Of a DNA stretch of 64,000 nucleotides, positions 38,334 through 48,277 are shown piece after piece (the stretch's first letter is position 1; every line of letters starts with the position of its first letter). The DNA comes from Pegethrix bostrychoides GSE-TBD4-15B (GTDB lineage Bacteria > Cyanobacteriota > Cyanobacteriia > Elainellales > Elainellaceae): contig JAHHHV010000081.1 of assembly GCA_019359155.1 (NCBI GenBank), forward strand, positions 29,548 to 93,547. The letters run 5' to 3'. The notes under the pieces are model-generated. The model was not told the DNA's origin. It saw nothing but the letters and a program-made list of their open reading frames with translations, and ran no database searches. A program made the position numbers and the translations under genes.

Positions 38334-38406
38334 GGGTCAGTGGCGCGGGTTGGCGGCGCGGGTCGGTGGCGCGTTCTGCCGTCGCTTCGTTCCGCGCCAC
38401 TGACCC
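38334..38406. repeat. 15-bp perfect inverted repeat with internal direct copies
   Basis: GGGTCAGTGGCGCGG at 38334-38348 and CCGCGCCACTGACCC at 38392-38406 are exact inverse complements around a 43-nt loop. The loop repeats related GCGGGTCGGTGGCGCG text, so alternative pairings exist. Confidence 0.88.
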
Positions 38407-38643
38407 AAACAGATTCAAGGACTTTACGCCAAGCTGCTCTAGCTGTTCTCAATGGCTTAGGATTCATAAAATTGCTTCATGTTGCTGCATAACTCGTTGC
38501 TAAGGTAAGAGCTAGAGCTAGAGCAGTCTCAGTCAGTTCTTGCAAAACCCACGTTGACCAATACCAACATCACAGTGATTGCCTGAGCTAATTGTTTAGA
38601 GTACGGTCAACTTCTGCATTCCGGCCTAAATCTTGAGCAACTT

Positions 38644-39138
38644 TTAGCGCGCCAGCATTTCCACATCCAGCAAAAACAGCGTGCGTGAGGCTTGCTCTCC
38701 AGCCTGTGCGGGCAATACTGCAATATGGCTAGCAATCTCCAGTGTATCCGAGCGGCGGTAAGAGTCCGGCAGGCTGCGGATTAGCGTGGCGGGCAATTCC
38801 GTCATCAGCGGCGTTTGGCTAGCGGGAATCCCCAACAGCTCGCCGCGCCCGGTCTTAACCAGCACTAGATAGTAGCTCTCCACCGCAGCCGCCTCTGAGC
38901 GAAACAGCCTGCGATGTAGATCCACCACCGTCACATCCTGGTTATCCACCCGCGCCAAGCCCACTGGATTCAGGCCGCTGCCATGCACCGCCGGAATATT
39001 CACCACTTTATACACTTGGTCAATCCGAATCGCCAGATTCAGCTTGCCGATGTCAAACGTGATCAGCTTGATCAGCCGCGCTTTTGCCTTAGCGGCATTG
39101 GGAGCGGGAGCCAGTTTTTGAGCAGAGAGACTTGCCAT
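38644..39138 (-). CDS. CheW-like adaptor protein (second of the operon)
   Basis: A 164-residue CheW-domain protein, the linker that couples receptor and CheA kinase arrays. It shows LITFDIGKLNLAIRIDQVYKV, VARVDNQDVTVVDLHRRLF and a tail with LFLLDVEMLAR, the paired beta-barrel halves of CheW. It is the last gene of the minus-strand taxis operon, 50 nt downstream of the CheA-type gene. Cyanobacterial pix/pil operons commonly have one CheW gene between the regulators and the receptor; this additional copy may serve a second receptor or replace part of the kinase's own P5 domain. Confidence 0.87.
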   Translation of the reverse strand: MASLSAQKLAPAPNAAKAKARLIKLITFDIGKLNLAIRIDQVYKVVNIPAVHGSGLNPVGLARVDNQDVTVVDLHRRLFRSEAAAVESYYLVLVKTGRGELLGIPASQTPLMTELPATLIRSLPDSYRRSDTLEIASHIAVLPAQAGEQASRTLFLLDVEMLAR

Positions 39139-39188
39139 AGGATGTAAGAAGTGAGGGTCGCGAGATTAATTGAATCAGCAGCTGAGAA

Positions 39189-42100
39189 TCAGGTGGCCGG
39201 AACAGCTTCCAGCAGATTTTTCAGCGCTCCCAGCAGCTCATGCTCAATGTAAGGCTTGCTGAAGTAGGCGGTTGCACCGAGCTGAGTGGCCAAGCGGCGA
39301 TGCTTATCGTTGCTGCGCGAGGTCAGCATCACCACCGGAATTGCGGCGAAGCTCGGCGTTTGGCGGCGCTGGCTAAGGAACTCAAACCCGTTCATGTTGG
39401 GCATTTCGATATCGCAGATGACCGCCTGTACTGAGGCAGTCTGCTTCAGATGCGTCAGCGCCTCCTGTCCGTCACGAGCTTGCAGCACCCGATAGCCGCG
39501 CTTCTCCAGCGTCAGCGCCAGCATTCGCCGCAGCGTCGCCGAGTCATCCACCACCAGCACGGTATTCACCTGACGAGCGACCGGCGCTGGCGGCGCGTCG
39601 GCAGCCTGACGCATCGGCATCGCGCCGTTAATCCCCAGCGTCAGGTCAACCAGCGTTGCGGCATCAACCACGGGCACGAGGCTACCGTCGCCCAAAATCG
39701 TGCAGCCGTAGGTGTAGGCGGGCGAACCAATCGCTGCGCCAAACGGTCGGATTACCAGCTCTTGCTCAGTAATCAATCGGTCTACCTCGACAGCAAAGCT
39801 ATGCTGCTCCCGCTGAAACACCAGCACCGGCAGCGCCCAGCCCTGCGGCGTAGGGACGGCAGTTAGAGCATCGCGCGATGAGCTTTCAGGCAGGGTACAG
39901 CCATAGCTGAGCAGATTGCTCATCCGGTAAATTGGCACGAGCTGTTCTCGCCAGTAGAGAAACTGCTGCGTCCCAGCCTGCTTAATTTGCTCAGCGCTGG
40001 GCACCAAGATTTCTTCAATGCTGTCTGAGGGCACGGCCACGGCAGTTGTGCCCACTTCACAGGTAAGGAGTTTGGCGACCGTCAGCGTCAGCGGAATCCG
40101 CAGCGTGAAGGTGGTGCCTCTTCCGGGAGACGAGCTAGCCGTGACGCTGCCCTTGAGCGAGCGCAGCTGAGAGCGCACCACGTCTAAGCCAACGCCCCGC
40201 CCCGACAGCTCGCTAACCTGAGCGGCAGTAGAAAAGCCCGGTTCAAAAATATATTCCAAAAGCTGCGCGGGCTTGGCGGTTTCCAGCTCCTCTGCTGAGA
40301 GCCAGCCTAGCTCGACGGCTCGACGGCCAATCCGCTGCAAGTCTAAGCCCTTGCCATCATCGCTGACTTCAATCAGGGTTTGGTTGCCCCGATGGAAGGC
40401 GCGAATTTCGATTGTGCCCTGGGTTGGCTTGCCCTGTTTTTGCCGGGCATCGGGCATTTCGATACCGTGGTCAAAGCCGTTGCGGAGCAGATGCAGCAAC
40501 GGGTCGTAGAGCTTTTCCAGCACCATTTTGTCTACCAAAACGCCCGCACCGCTTAGCTTCAGCCCCACCGACTTGCTGTATTTGGTCGACAGGTCGCGCA
40601 GCACTCTGGGGAAGCGGTTCAGCACGTTGCCCAGCGGCAGCATTCGCGCCCACATCAGCTCGTTTTGCAGCTGGGTCATTTTCTGGCGCTGCTCGTTGAG
40701 CGTCTGGTTAGACTGTCCAGCAAACAGCCCCACGTCGCCTAGTGCCTCTTCAATCTGCATCACCTGCTCAAAAATATCTTGCAGCTCGTAGTGCAGCAGG
40801 CTGTAGCGATCCATTTCCAGGCTGTCAAATGCTGCCGTGATGCCGCTCACCTGATTGGATGCCTGATGAGATGCTGCGGAACCCGCCATTGCCATGCGAT
40901 TGGCGCTGCGGCTAGTCGGAGTCACCAGCATTCGATCAGACAGGTCTTGCAGCCTGCCAATCATGCTTTGGAACTGCTCAAACCGCCCGACCAGATCGCG
41001 AACGGAGCCTTGCATCTGCTCATTTTGCAGCGACAGACTGTTGCGGTTGATCGCCAGCTCGCCCACCAGGTTATTCATCCGCTCTAGGCGGTGCAGGTCA
41101 ACGCGCACCGAGAGGTTGGTTGGAGCAGCCGGGGCAGCTGACTGGCTGGGGCGGAGATATTGCTTCCAATCGGCGCTCTCTTCAGCGGTTTGCGGCTGTG
41201 CGGCCACTTCTTCAGGCTGATCGGCCAGAGAGGGCAGTTGCTCAAACAGCGCTTCTGCCGACTGAATCGCGCTTTCAACTGAGGTTGGCTCAGCGGTCAC
41301 TAAGTTTAATGTCTCTAGCAGATCTGGTGAGTCAAAGCTTTCAGCAACTTCTTCAGCAACTTCACCAGTAAATTTACCAGTAACTTCATCAGCAACTTCA
41401 CCAGTCATCGTTTCAGCAATCAGTTCTGGTGAATCAAACTCCGCTGCATCCAGACTGCCAAACAGATCCTCTGTCGCTCCAAAGATATCTACCACATCGG
41501 ACAACGGCTCTGCTGCGACTGGCTCAGGGCGTGGCTTCGGGATTGCGTCCGTCGCTTCAGGTGCAGCGATTGCCAGCTCAGTCTCATCAAGCTCCTCCCA
41601 CTCAGCGCCACCAAACATATCCTCCAGACTCTCTGGCTCTAGATCAAATGCCCCTCGTGCCTCTAGCTCTACCGACTCTGCTAGCTCAAGTTCATCCGAT
41701 AATTCTGCATCGACAGCATCGGCAGCAGCAATCTCCGGCAGCGCTTCAGCTTCAAGGTTAGAGCTGCCTTCAGGACTGCCCAGCAGATCCAGAAAATTGG
41801 GCGCTTCATCAAATAGTAAATCTGCGTTCAAGTCTGAATTTACTTCTGTATCCAAATCTAGATCTAGATCTGCATTCAAATCTGTATCGCTAAACATATC
41901 TTCCAGCGAGTCTCCGGCCTTGCTCAGCTCAGCATGAGTGAGATTGACGCTGCTTGGGGCTTCTGTTAGCGCCAGCAGCGCGGCTGAGGGACTGCCGCCT
42001 CGCGTCCGGTCGCCCTGCATCACGGCTTCGCGTCCAACGACAAAATCGGCCAGCGCCAGCCGCAGAATTTGCAGCTCTTGGTCAGGCTGAACTTGCAGCG

Positions 42101-42740
42101 CCATCAGCGCCGTGTGAGCAATCTGTTCAAATCCAGGCAGATTCAGCAGCTCACCCAGACCAATAAACACCTCAGCCTGGGCTTGCAGCTCGGCGGCAAT
42201 TGGGTAGGCATCAGGCTGGTCGCAGACAGCGGTGAGGCGGTCGATACCCTGCGCCACGTCAATTTCAAAAATCGAAGCCACCATGTCGATCCCGAGATCC
42301 GACGAGGTGGGAATGTAGTTGTCGGCTTGCAGCAGCGCCTCGCTCAGCTTCTCTTCCAAAACTGCAAAAACTGGCTCTGCCGCAGTCAGCGCCTGCTCAA
42401 CGTCAATGCTGCCTGTTTCAAGCTGTTCCATCATCGGCAACCGCAGACAGTCGTAGGCTTGCAGCAGCTCGCTCTCTAGGGCTGCGTCAATTTCGATAGT
42501 TTCGTCGTAGAGCGCCTTAAAAATGCTTTCGAGCCGATGAGCGATCACTTTGATCACCTCTAGCTCCACGCTAGCCGCTCCGCCTTTAATCGAGTGAGCT
42601 GCTCGCATCACCTCATGCACTTTTGCCGTGCTCCGCTCCTCACGCAGCGAGAGCAGCCCGGTTTCAATGGCCTCCAGCAGTTCGGGCACTTCTTCAGCGA
42701 AGAACTGGTAGGCTTGGTCGCGGATTTCAGGGTTCAGCAT
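39189..42740 (-). CDS. Hybrid CheA-type histidine kinase with C-terminal receiver (PixL/PilL-like)
   Basis: The 1183-residue kinase of the taxis operon. The N-terminal HPt (P1) domain holds the phospho-accepting His49 in RAAHSIKGGAASVELE. After a second helical section comes a long acidic, Asp/Glu/Ala-rich linker (about residues 250-530) partly made of repeats. The dimerisation region, the ATPase core (LLRNGFDHGIEMP, EVSDDGKGLDLQRIG, LSGRGVGLDVV) and a CheW-like P5 domain follow. The C-terminal receiver has VLVVDDSATLRR, DIEMPNMNG with the phosphorylatable Asp, and MLTSRSNDKHR. This is the layout of PixL of phototaxis and PilL/HmpF-type kinases that control type IV pili. The stop lies 50 nt before the following CheW gene. 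Confidence 0.94.
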   Translation of the reverse strand: MLNPEIRDQAYQFFAEEVPELLEAIETGLLSLREERSTAKVHEVMRAAHSIKGGAASVELEVIKVIAHRLESIFKALYDETIEIDAALESELLQAYDCLRLPMMEQLETGSIDVEQALTAAEPVFAVLEEKLSEALLQADNYIPTSSDLGIDMVASIFEIDVAQGIDRLTAVCDQPDAYPIAAELQAQAEVFIGLGELLNLPGFEQIAHTALMALQVQPDQELQILRLALADFVVGREAVMQGDRTRGGSPSAALLALTEAPSSVNLTHAELSKAGDSLEDMFSDTDLNADLDLDLDTEVNSDLNADLLFDEAPNFLDLLGSPEGSSNLEAEALPEIAAADAVDAELSDELELAESVELEARGAFDLEPESLEDMFGGAEWEELDETELAIAAPEATDAIPKPRPEPVAAEPLSDVVDIFGATEDLFGSLDAAEFDSPELIAETMTGEVADEVTGKFTGEVAEEVAESFDSPDLLETLNLVTAEPTSVESAIQSAEALFEQLPSLADQPEEVAAQPQTAEESADWKQYLRPSQSAAPAAPTNLSVRVDLHRLERMNNLVGELAINRNSLSLQNEQMQGSVRDLVGRFEQFQSMIGRLQDLSDRMLVTPTSRSANRMAMAGSAASHQASNQVSGITAAFDSLEMDRYSLLHYELQDIFEQVMQIEEALGDVGLFAGQSNQTLNEQRQKMTQLQNELMWARMLPLGNVLNRFPRVLRDLSTKYSKSVGLKLSGAGVLVDKMVLEKLYDPLLHLLRNGFDHGIEMPDARQKQGKPTQGTIEIRAFHRGNQTLIEVSDDGKGLDLQRIGRRAVELGWLSAEELETAKPAQLLEYIFEPGFSTAAQVSELSGRGVGLDVVRSQLRSLKGSVTASSSPGRGTTFTLRIPLTLTVAKLLTCEVGTTAVAVPSDSIEEILVPSAEQIKQAGTQQFLYWREQLVPIYRMSNLLSYGCTLPESSSRDALTAVPTPQGWALPVLVFQREQHSFAVEVDRLITEQELVIRPFGAAIGSPAYTYGCTILGDGSLVPVVDAATLVDLTLGINGAMPMRQAADAPPAPVARQVNTVLVVDDSATLRRMLALTLEKRGYRVLQARDGQEALTHLKQTASVQAVICDIEMPNMNGFEFLSQRRQTPSFAAIPVVMLTSRSNDKHRRLATQLGATAYFSKPYIEHELLGALKNLLEAVPAT

Positions 42741-42830
42741 AGGTCAATAAGGGAGCGAATGGGCGAAGTCAATTGGGTCAGGTGAACGAATTGGTGAATA
42801 CTGAGTCTTGACAATCAGAACGCTGGTGCT

Positions 42831-42912
42831 GATCCCCCTAGCCCCCTTAAAAAAGGGAAACCGAGCCAAACTTTCTTAAAGTCCCCCTTGAAAAGGGGGA
42901 TTTAGGGGGATC
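42831..42912. mobile_element. MITE-like palindromic intergenic repeat
   Basis: An 82-nt element with GATCCCCCTA at one end and TAGGGGGATC at the other, an exact terminal inverted repeat. The interior has CCCCCTTAAAAAAGGGAAA and TCCCCCTTGAAAAGGGGGA hairpin arms. This text type is a common dispersed intergenic palindrome in cyanobacterial genomes. Here it fills most of the 180-nt gap between the MCP gene and the CheA-type gene in the taxis operon, so it is transcribed within the mRNA and should form a stable hairpin. Confidence 0.8.
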
Positions 42913-42920
42913 GCTCTCAA

Positions 42921-45830
42921 CTAGCGGACTTTGAACTGACCCACTTCTGTTTGCAGCGATTGCGCCACGTCCAGCAGCTGCTTAAACGAGTCAGAAACTT
43001 GAATCGCCTCAGCCGAGTTTTGGTCAGCAATCGTGGCCACGCCCGTCATCGTCTGGGTCACAGACTCAGACGCCTTCGACTGCATTTGGGCAGCCTGAGC
43101 AATCGAGCGCACCAAGTCGTTGATTTGGGTACTCACCGCAGCAATCTGGGTCAGGTTTTGGCGGGTTTCATCCACCAGCTGCGTCCCCATCACCACCTGC
43201 TCAGTACCAGACTCCATCGCGGCCACCACCTCGTTGGTTTCAGCCTGAATGCTGGCTACTAGCTTCTCGATTTCAGCCGTTGCTTCTGCTGACTGACGCG
43301 CCAGCGAACGCACTTCATCGGCCACCACTGCAAAGCCTCGGCCTTCTTCTCCGGCACGCGCCGCCTCAATGGAAGCGTTGAGCGCTAGCAGGTTGGTTTG
43401 GGCGGCAAAGGTGCCAATCAGGTTGACCACTTTGGAAATCTTCTGAGACGATTCACCCAAGCGCTTCACCTTCTTAGCCGTTTCGCCCACCGTTTCCCGA
43501 ATTGCCAGAATCCCTTCCACCGTGCGGTTCATGGCGGCATCTCCGGCCTGCACCGTCTGGGTAGCCTGCTGTACGGCAGTTTCAGCCTGCTGAGCGCTGT
43601 TGGACACCTGCTGAATTGAGTTGGCCATTTCCTGAATCTGAGCTAGGGCAGCAGTAATTTCGGTGGTCTGCTGCAAGGCTCCGGTAGACAAATCACGCAC
43701 CGCAGACTCGTTGCTGTTAGTCGTTGAAACCACCTGCTGTGCGGCTTCCTGCACTTGAAGCACAATTTTCCGCAAGCTGGAAATCGTGGCGTTGTAGGAG
43801 TCGGCCACGGTGCCGATTTCGTCTTCGGTAACGTTGGCACGCACCGTCAAGTCACCGTGACTGACCGGGTCAACAGCCATCAGCAGCTCTAGCGCCCGAC
43901 GCTGGAGGCTTTCCTTCAGCTCAGTTTGCTCAGTCGCCAGCGTTTCAGCGGTCATCCGAGCGGTTTCCACCTCCTGTACCGCAATCGAAATTCCCAGCTG
44001 AGCCGCAAGCTGCGAGACAAAGATCGTCTCAGATTGCTTCCACTCGTGAGTTTGCGTACAGTGGTGCGCCACCAGCAGTCCAAATAGCTGCCCCTGGTTG
44101 ACAATTGGCGCGACCAAGTTAGCGCGAATATGCAGACGCTCCATCAGCTCCAAGTGCTCAGGGTGGAAGTTCGCGTTGAACACATCGTTGGTGGGTACGA
44201 CCCGACCCTTCAAGTAGCCATCCAGTAACACCTGTGGGATACAGGGGTCTTCAATTTTGTCTTCCAGCGCTTTCGGGAAGCCATCAGCCACAGACTCGTT
44301 GGAGATGTAGCCGCTCCAGTCTGACTTAAAGCGGTAAATCACCATCCGCTCTAGACCCAGAAACTGTCTGGATTTTGCCAAGGCTTGGTCGAAAAGTTGG
44401 TCGATGTCACCGCTCGCCGCGCGGGTATTGGCCGTAACGCTGGTCAAGAAAGAAGCCTGATCGGTCAAGCCAGCCTGCTCTTGCAGAATATCTTGTAGGC
44501 GAGCAGCCATGGTGTTGATGTTGCCGCCCAATACGGCTAGCTCATCTTCGCCCGTCACGTTTAATCGGCTGGACAGGTCGCCTTGACCAATTTTCTCGGT
44601 GACGGTGGCTGCATCCAGCAGCGGGCGAGTGGCGCGGTTGGCAATCCAGGCGGCCAAAGCACCCACCGCCACCGCTGCCAGTGCGGTTCCGGCCAGCAGT
44701 GCCAGCAGTAGCTCTCGCTGGGCTGCAAAGGCAACCTGCTGATCCACGGTCGCCACAGTGCTCCAGCCTAGATCTGGCAGCTCAACCCGGAACAGGTCGG
44801 TATATTTAGGCATCGTGGCACGAGTGATCACCTGGCCACCTTCGAGGTTGATGCCGTTCTGCTGGTTGGCAGTCATTGCGTCAAAGCCCGGAAAGAGAGT
44901 TGCGCCCGCAACAGGAGTCGCCAGATCTTTGTAGGATGGGTCAGAACCCGCGAACAAGTTGCCGTTACGGTCGCTAAGGTAGAGCTTGATACCTGCGTCA
45001 TTCTCACCTTCATGTCCCTCGCTGATCGTAGCCAACAGATCATGCAGGTTGCTAACGGGTAGACGCGCCCGCACAACCCCGATGATCTGGCCAGTTGCTT
45101 TGTCTTTCACAGGGGCAGCCGTATGGATACTCAAAATCCCTGAGCTTTTGGAAACCTGCGGTTCGCTGATCACCGACTGCCCCGTTTTCAAAACCGTTTG
45201 GAAGTAGTTGCGGTTTTTGTGGTTGTCCAGCGCTGCGCCTTGTGACTGTGCCAGCACATTGCCGTTGAGGTCGAAAACAGCAACGCTGTTGTAAATCGGG
45301 TAAGCCTGAAGGAACTGATCCAATGCGACTTGCTTCTCCTGGCGAGTGGCGGTCAAGCGCTGACGAGTATCGGTGAACACGTTCAGGTTCGACATAATCT
45401 GAATGTCGCCATAGCGTTCTCGCATGTAGAAGGCAACTTTGTCCAGCACTTCAGCCGTGCTATCCTGCTGCGCTGCGGTAATTTGGTTGCTCAAAGACTG
45501 ACTGGCCAAAAAGTAGGAGGTGCCGCCAATCAAGATAACCGGCAGCGTTCCCAGCAGGATTGCTAGCGTGGTCGCTTTATTCTTCAGACTCAGTTTCCGC
45601 CAGCGGCTTAAACCTTGGGCTGAGGTATTACGAGCAGGCTGAGCGGCTTCGTTTACCTGAGCAATCTCAGCTCGAACTGGCTCGACCGCAGCCGATTTTA
45701 GATCAGGCATCGCGTTGAACTTAGCCGGAGCTTTACCAGGTATTTTACCGGGCGTTTTACCATTCAGCTGCTGAGCTTGCGGCTGGCCGTTGCTGAATTC
45801 AAAATTGGGTTTAGGCAGATTCTGAGTCAT
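42921..45830 (-). CDS. Methyl-accepting chemotaxis protein with Cache, HAMP and GAF domains (PixJ/PilJ-like)
   Basis: The 969-residue receptor of the operon. Regions in order: an 85-residue cytoplasmic tail, TM1 (about 86-109), a periplasmic dCache-type sensor ([14 protein letters not shown] ... [15 protein letters not shown]), and TM2 (about 375-397). A HAMP segment, a GAF domain, a second HAMP-like helix pair and the MCP signalling domain follow. The hairpin tip reads [33 protein letters not shown] (in pieces [27 protein letters not shown]). The GAF domain resembles the bilin-binding type ([15 protein letters not shown]) but has Glu where the chromophore Cys is expected. It could thus sense a non-bilin ligand. 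Confidence 0.93.
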   Translation of the reverse strand: MTQNLPKPNFEFSNGQPQAQQLNGKTPGKIPGKAPAKFNAMPDLKSAAVEPVRAEIAQVNEAAQPARNTSAQGLSRWRKLSLKNKATTLAILLGTLPVILIGGTSYFLASQSLSNQITAAQQDSTAEVLDKVAFYMRERYGDIQIMSNLNVFTDTRQRLTATRQEKQVALDQFLQAYPIYNSVAVFDLNGNVLAQSQGAALDNHKNRNYFQTVLKTGQSVISEPQVSKSSGILSIHTAAPVKDKATGQIIGVVRARLPVSNLHDLLATISEGHEGENDAGIKLYLSDRNGNLFAGSDPSYKDLATPVAGATLFPGFDAMTANQQNGINLEGGQVITRATMPKYTDLFRVELPDLGWSTVATVDQQVAFAAQRELLLALLAGTALAAVAVGALAAWIANRATRPLLDAATVTEKIGQGDLSSRLNVTGEDELAVLGGNINTMAARLQDILQEQAGLTDQASFLTSVTANTRAASGDIDQLFDQALAKSRQFLGLERMVIYRFKSDWSGYISNESVADGFPKALEDKIEDPCIPQVLLDGYLKGRVVPTNDVFNANFHPEHLELMERLHIRANLVAPIVNQGQLFGLLVAHHCTQTHEWKQSETIFVSQLAAQLGISIAVQEVETARMTAETLATEQTELKESLQRRALELLMAVDPVSHGDLTVRANVTEDEIGTVADSYNATISSLRKIVLQVQEAAQQVVSTTNSNESAVRDLSTGALQQTTEITAALAQIQEMANSIQQVSNSAQQAETAVQQATQTVQAGDAAMNRTVEGILAIRETVGETAKKVKRLGESSQKISKVVNLIGTFAAQTNLLALNASIEAARAGEEGRGFAVVADEVRSLARQSAEATAEIEKLVASIQAETNEVVAAMESGTEQVVMGTQLVDETRQNLTQIAAVSTQINDLVRSIAQAAQMQSKASESVTQTMTGVATIADQNSAEAIQVSDSFKQLLDVAQSLQTEVGQFKVR

Positions 45831-45929
45831 AGGAATTCTCTCAATCGAGTCAAAGTTGCGGTTTATGGAGCAGCGGTCGGTTTGAAAACTGGCTTAGATG
45901 GAGGTTCCAGCAGGAGTTTGGGCAGGGGG

Positions 45930-46487
45930 TTAGGCGTTAGGCATAGCGGCTAAGATGGCGGTTCCGTTGAGGCAGGCCAGCATTTCGCCATCTGCTTTAA
46001 GCCAGTAGCCCTGCAAGAAAGGCGCGAGTTCGGGCGTGATGGCCGAAGGCGGCGGAGACTGAATTTGCCCCGGATCGCAGAGTTCGATATCCTGAACCTG
46101 AGTCACCACCAGTCCCAGCGTCCGGCGTTCGCCACCTGCACTGCCCGCACTGCTATCGGTCGCGCTGAGAATAGCGGCGGTGTAGGACGAAGTGCTCACC
46201 GTCTGCTGATGCCAGGGACTCATGCCCAGCAAATGTCCCAGGTCAACCATCCAGAGAATTTCACCCCGCCAGTTGTAAACGCCCATGACCCAGGCAGGCA
46301 GATGCGGAATTGGCGTGATTTGCCCCACCGGAATCTTTAGCACTTCGGTGAGCTGAGAGACGGGCAGCATCACTAGGGCATCGGGCGCAAGATGGCAGCG
46401 GAGAAACTGCTCACTCGCCTGCGCGCGATCTGCAAGTTCTGAAGCGGCTGCTTCTGGGGCAAGCCTGGACTGGATAGAGTCGAGCAT
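45930..46487 (-). CDS. CheW-like adaptor protein (first of the operon, PixI/PilI-like)
   Basis: A 185-residue CheW-domain protein. Conserved positions are VMLPVSQLTEVLKIP, LPAWVMGVYNWRGEILWMVDLG, LGLVVTQVQDI and a C-terminal hydrophobic end. It lies between the single-domain receiver gene and the receptor gene, which is exactly the place of PixI in pixGHIJL operons. It should link receptor and kinase in an array at the cell pole. Confidence 0.88.
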   Translation of the reverse strand: MLDSIQSRLAPEAAASELADRAQASEQFLRCHLAPDALVMLPVSQLTEVLKIPVGQITPIPHLPAWVMGVYNWRGEILWMVDLGHLLGMSPWHQQTVSTSSYTAAILSATDSSAGSAGGERRTLGLVVTQVQDIELCDPGQIQSPPPSAITPELAPFLQGYWLKADGEMLACLNGTAILAAMPNA

Positions 46488-46593
46488 GGCAGTTTGGCTG
46501 ATTTGGACGGTGAGCGAGAGCTGAAGAGCAAGAGCTGGAGAGCGAGAGAGCTGAAATGGTAGATAAACCCCAAACGACTAACCAATCAGTTTT

Positions 46594-46956
46594 TTAACCA
46601 ATCAGCTTTTTGACGGTGCGGATCAGCTCCTCTTGATCAATCGGCTTCGGAATATACGCATCTGCACCCTGTTTCATACCCCAGAATTTATCCATCTCCG
46701 TCCCTTTAGTGGAAGAGATGATCACCGGAATTTTGCTGGTCTTGGCTTCGGCCTTCAGATCACGGCAGAGTTCAAAGCCGCTGCGACCGGGCAGCACAAC
46801 ATCGATAATGATGATGTCGGGTTGGCTGCTAGCCAGCTTTTCCATGCCCTCTTCACCGCTGACTGCCGTGAGAACATTCATGCCAGCCTGCTTTAGACAA
46901 GCCGTCAAAACTTCTCTGTCGGTCATCGAATCGTCAATTACTAGTGCAGTACCCAT
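46594..46956 (-). CDS. Single-domain response regulator (PixH/PilH, CheY-like)
   Basis: A 120-residue receiver domain. The acidic pocket is ALVIDDSMTDRE, the phospho-acceptor is in IIIDVVLPGRSG, then SSTKG and KPIDQEEL. The start ATG at 46956 is preferred because it has the AGAGG ribosome site immediately before it and removes an unlike upstream extension. Second gene of the taxis operon, a probable phosphate sink or motor output. Confidence 0.92.
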   Translation of the reverse strand: MGTALVIDDSMTDREVLTACLKQAGMNVLTAVSGEEGMEKLASSQPDIIIIDVVLPGRSGFELCRDLKAEAKTSKIPVIISSTKGTEMDKFWGMKQGADAYIPKPIDQEELIRTVKKLIG

Positions 46957-47056
46957 GATGTTTACCTCTATGTGTTGTCTAAAGTTAGCTGATTCGTAGA
47001 ATTTCCTGACCAACCGGATCAATCTCTAGGATTCCCGGTTCTTGATATACTCAAGC

Positions 47057-48277
47057 TTATGAACCTACGCCTTGAGGTAGATATTTGCGAATTACGCCCA
47101 GCACAGTCGCTGAATCAGCCGGCTTCGAGAGAAAGTCTGAGGCCCCAACTAGCTTGGCGCGGACGCGATCAACAATGCCGTCCTGTCCCGTCAAAATCAC
47201 AATCGGCGTTTCTTTGAAAATAGACAGCTTTCGCAGCTGTCCGCAGATCTCATAGCCGTTGGCATTTGGCATAATCAGATCTAGGAAAATTAAGTCCGGC
47301 TTGCGCGACATCATCTGGGCAATGGCTCGCAGCGGATCGTTAATTGCCAAAAACTGGTAGTTCGCCCCCTTGATCATCTCTTCCATGCTCTGACAGATCA
47401 GCGGGCTGTCGTCAATGCAGGCGATCAGTGGTGCGCTGGGCTGAGGCTGAGCAGGCATCGTCGGAGCCGCAGGCTGGGCAGACTTGACAGGCGCAGGTAG
47501 GTCGGGAATATCCACCAGTTCGATATAGCCTTGCTGGACGTAAGGCAGCAGCGACCGCGTCACATCTACGACATCGCGCTTCATCTGAATTGCCAAATCC
47601 CGCAGCGTACGCTGTCCGTCTAGCAGCCGATTCAGCACCTGATACAGCTGGGCTGAGCTGTTGGCTTGGAGCTGGCTGGGCTGCCGAATCACCGGAGCGG
47701 TATTGGGCGAGCGATCGGCCAGTTTGGCGACCTGCCAAGCCTTCCAGAGTCCCTGCGCCTCAGCCGCAACCTGCTCCGCGTCCAGTAGCGCGAGCTGCAT
47801 CCCAATCTGCGTATTAGATGAGCTTTGCTGAACTTGATACGTCACCTTCCGAATCTGAGTCAGATCAAACAAGGCTTCTACGGTCAGCGCTCTGACAATT
47901 TTGGCAACCTGCTCGCGCGTGATCTTCTGTTGCTCTACCCACAGACATAGAATGTGATACTGCCAGCAGTAGCTCAAGTCTCGGTTAGCTGCATCTTGCA
48001 AAGCCTGCTTGAACAAAGTACCAAAAGGCACCAGATCAGGACATTGCGCTAGCACGTGGCGCTTCCAGCTCCGGAAGCCATGTGCGCCACCCGTTGCAAA
48101 GGTGAGCCGCCCCATGTAGATGTGAAATATCCAGGTATGCCCCTTGAGATCGCCAAGAAAGAGTTCTCCTGAGAATCGCGGCTGCTTCAGTAGCTTGAAA
48201 AAAGTCGCCTGCTTTGCCCCGGAGAAGTCTTCTATGGAAATGAGGGGTAGAGTTTTTTCGACCATCGTTGCACACAT
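47057..48277 (-). CDS. PatA/PixG-type response regulator (PATAN + receiver)
   Basis: A 406-residue regulator and first gene of the taxis operon. The N-terminal PATAN/DUF4388-like region carries KLLKQPRFSGELFLGDLKG and WIFHIYMGRLTFATGG. A middle helical part is of winged-helix type (NRLLDGQRTLRDLAIQMKR). The C-terminal receiver carries IACIDDSPLICQS, LIFLDLIMPNANGYE, ILTGQDG and LSKPADS. In PixG and PatA this architecture lacks a DNA-binding output and works by protein contact. An in-frame ATG at 48265 (MVEKTLPL) is also possible. The operon is divergent from carB. Confidence 0.9.
   Translation of the reverse strand: MCATMVEKTLPLISIEDFSGAKQATFFKLLKQPRFSGELFLGDLKGHTWIFHIYMGRLTFATGGAHGFRSWKRHVLAQCPDLVPFGTLFKQALQDAANRDLSYCWQYHILCLWVEQQKITREQVAKIVRALTVEALFDLTQIRKVTYQVQQSSSNTQIGMQLALLDAEQVAAEAQGLWKAWQVAKLADRSPNTAPVIRQPSQLQANSSAQLYQVLNRLLDGQRTLRDLAIQMKRDVVDVTRSLLPYVQQGYIELVDIPDLPAPVKSAQPAAPTMPAQPQPSAPLIACIDDSPLICQSMEEMIKGANYQFLAINDPLRAIAQMMSRKPDLIFLDLIMPNANGYEICGQLRKLSIFKETPIVILTGQDGIVDRVRAKLVGASDFLSKPADSATVLGVIRKYLPQGVGS

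Larger units (their letters stand above)
38251..38643. other. Intergenic region with terminator and long hairpin
   Basis: There is no gene. It contains the terminator of the upstream gene, a 15-bp GC-rich inverted repeat with nested direct copies at 38334-38406, and little else of note. The 3' ends of the two flanking genes converge here. Confidence 0.6.

Noticed and set aside
42921..45830. Cyanobacteriochrome photoreceptor call for the receptor
   Set aside because: The conserved chromophore-binding Cys is replaced by Glu, so a bilin adduct is not supported.
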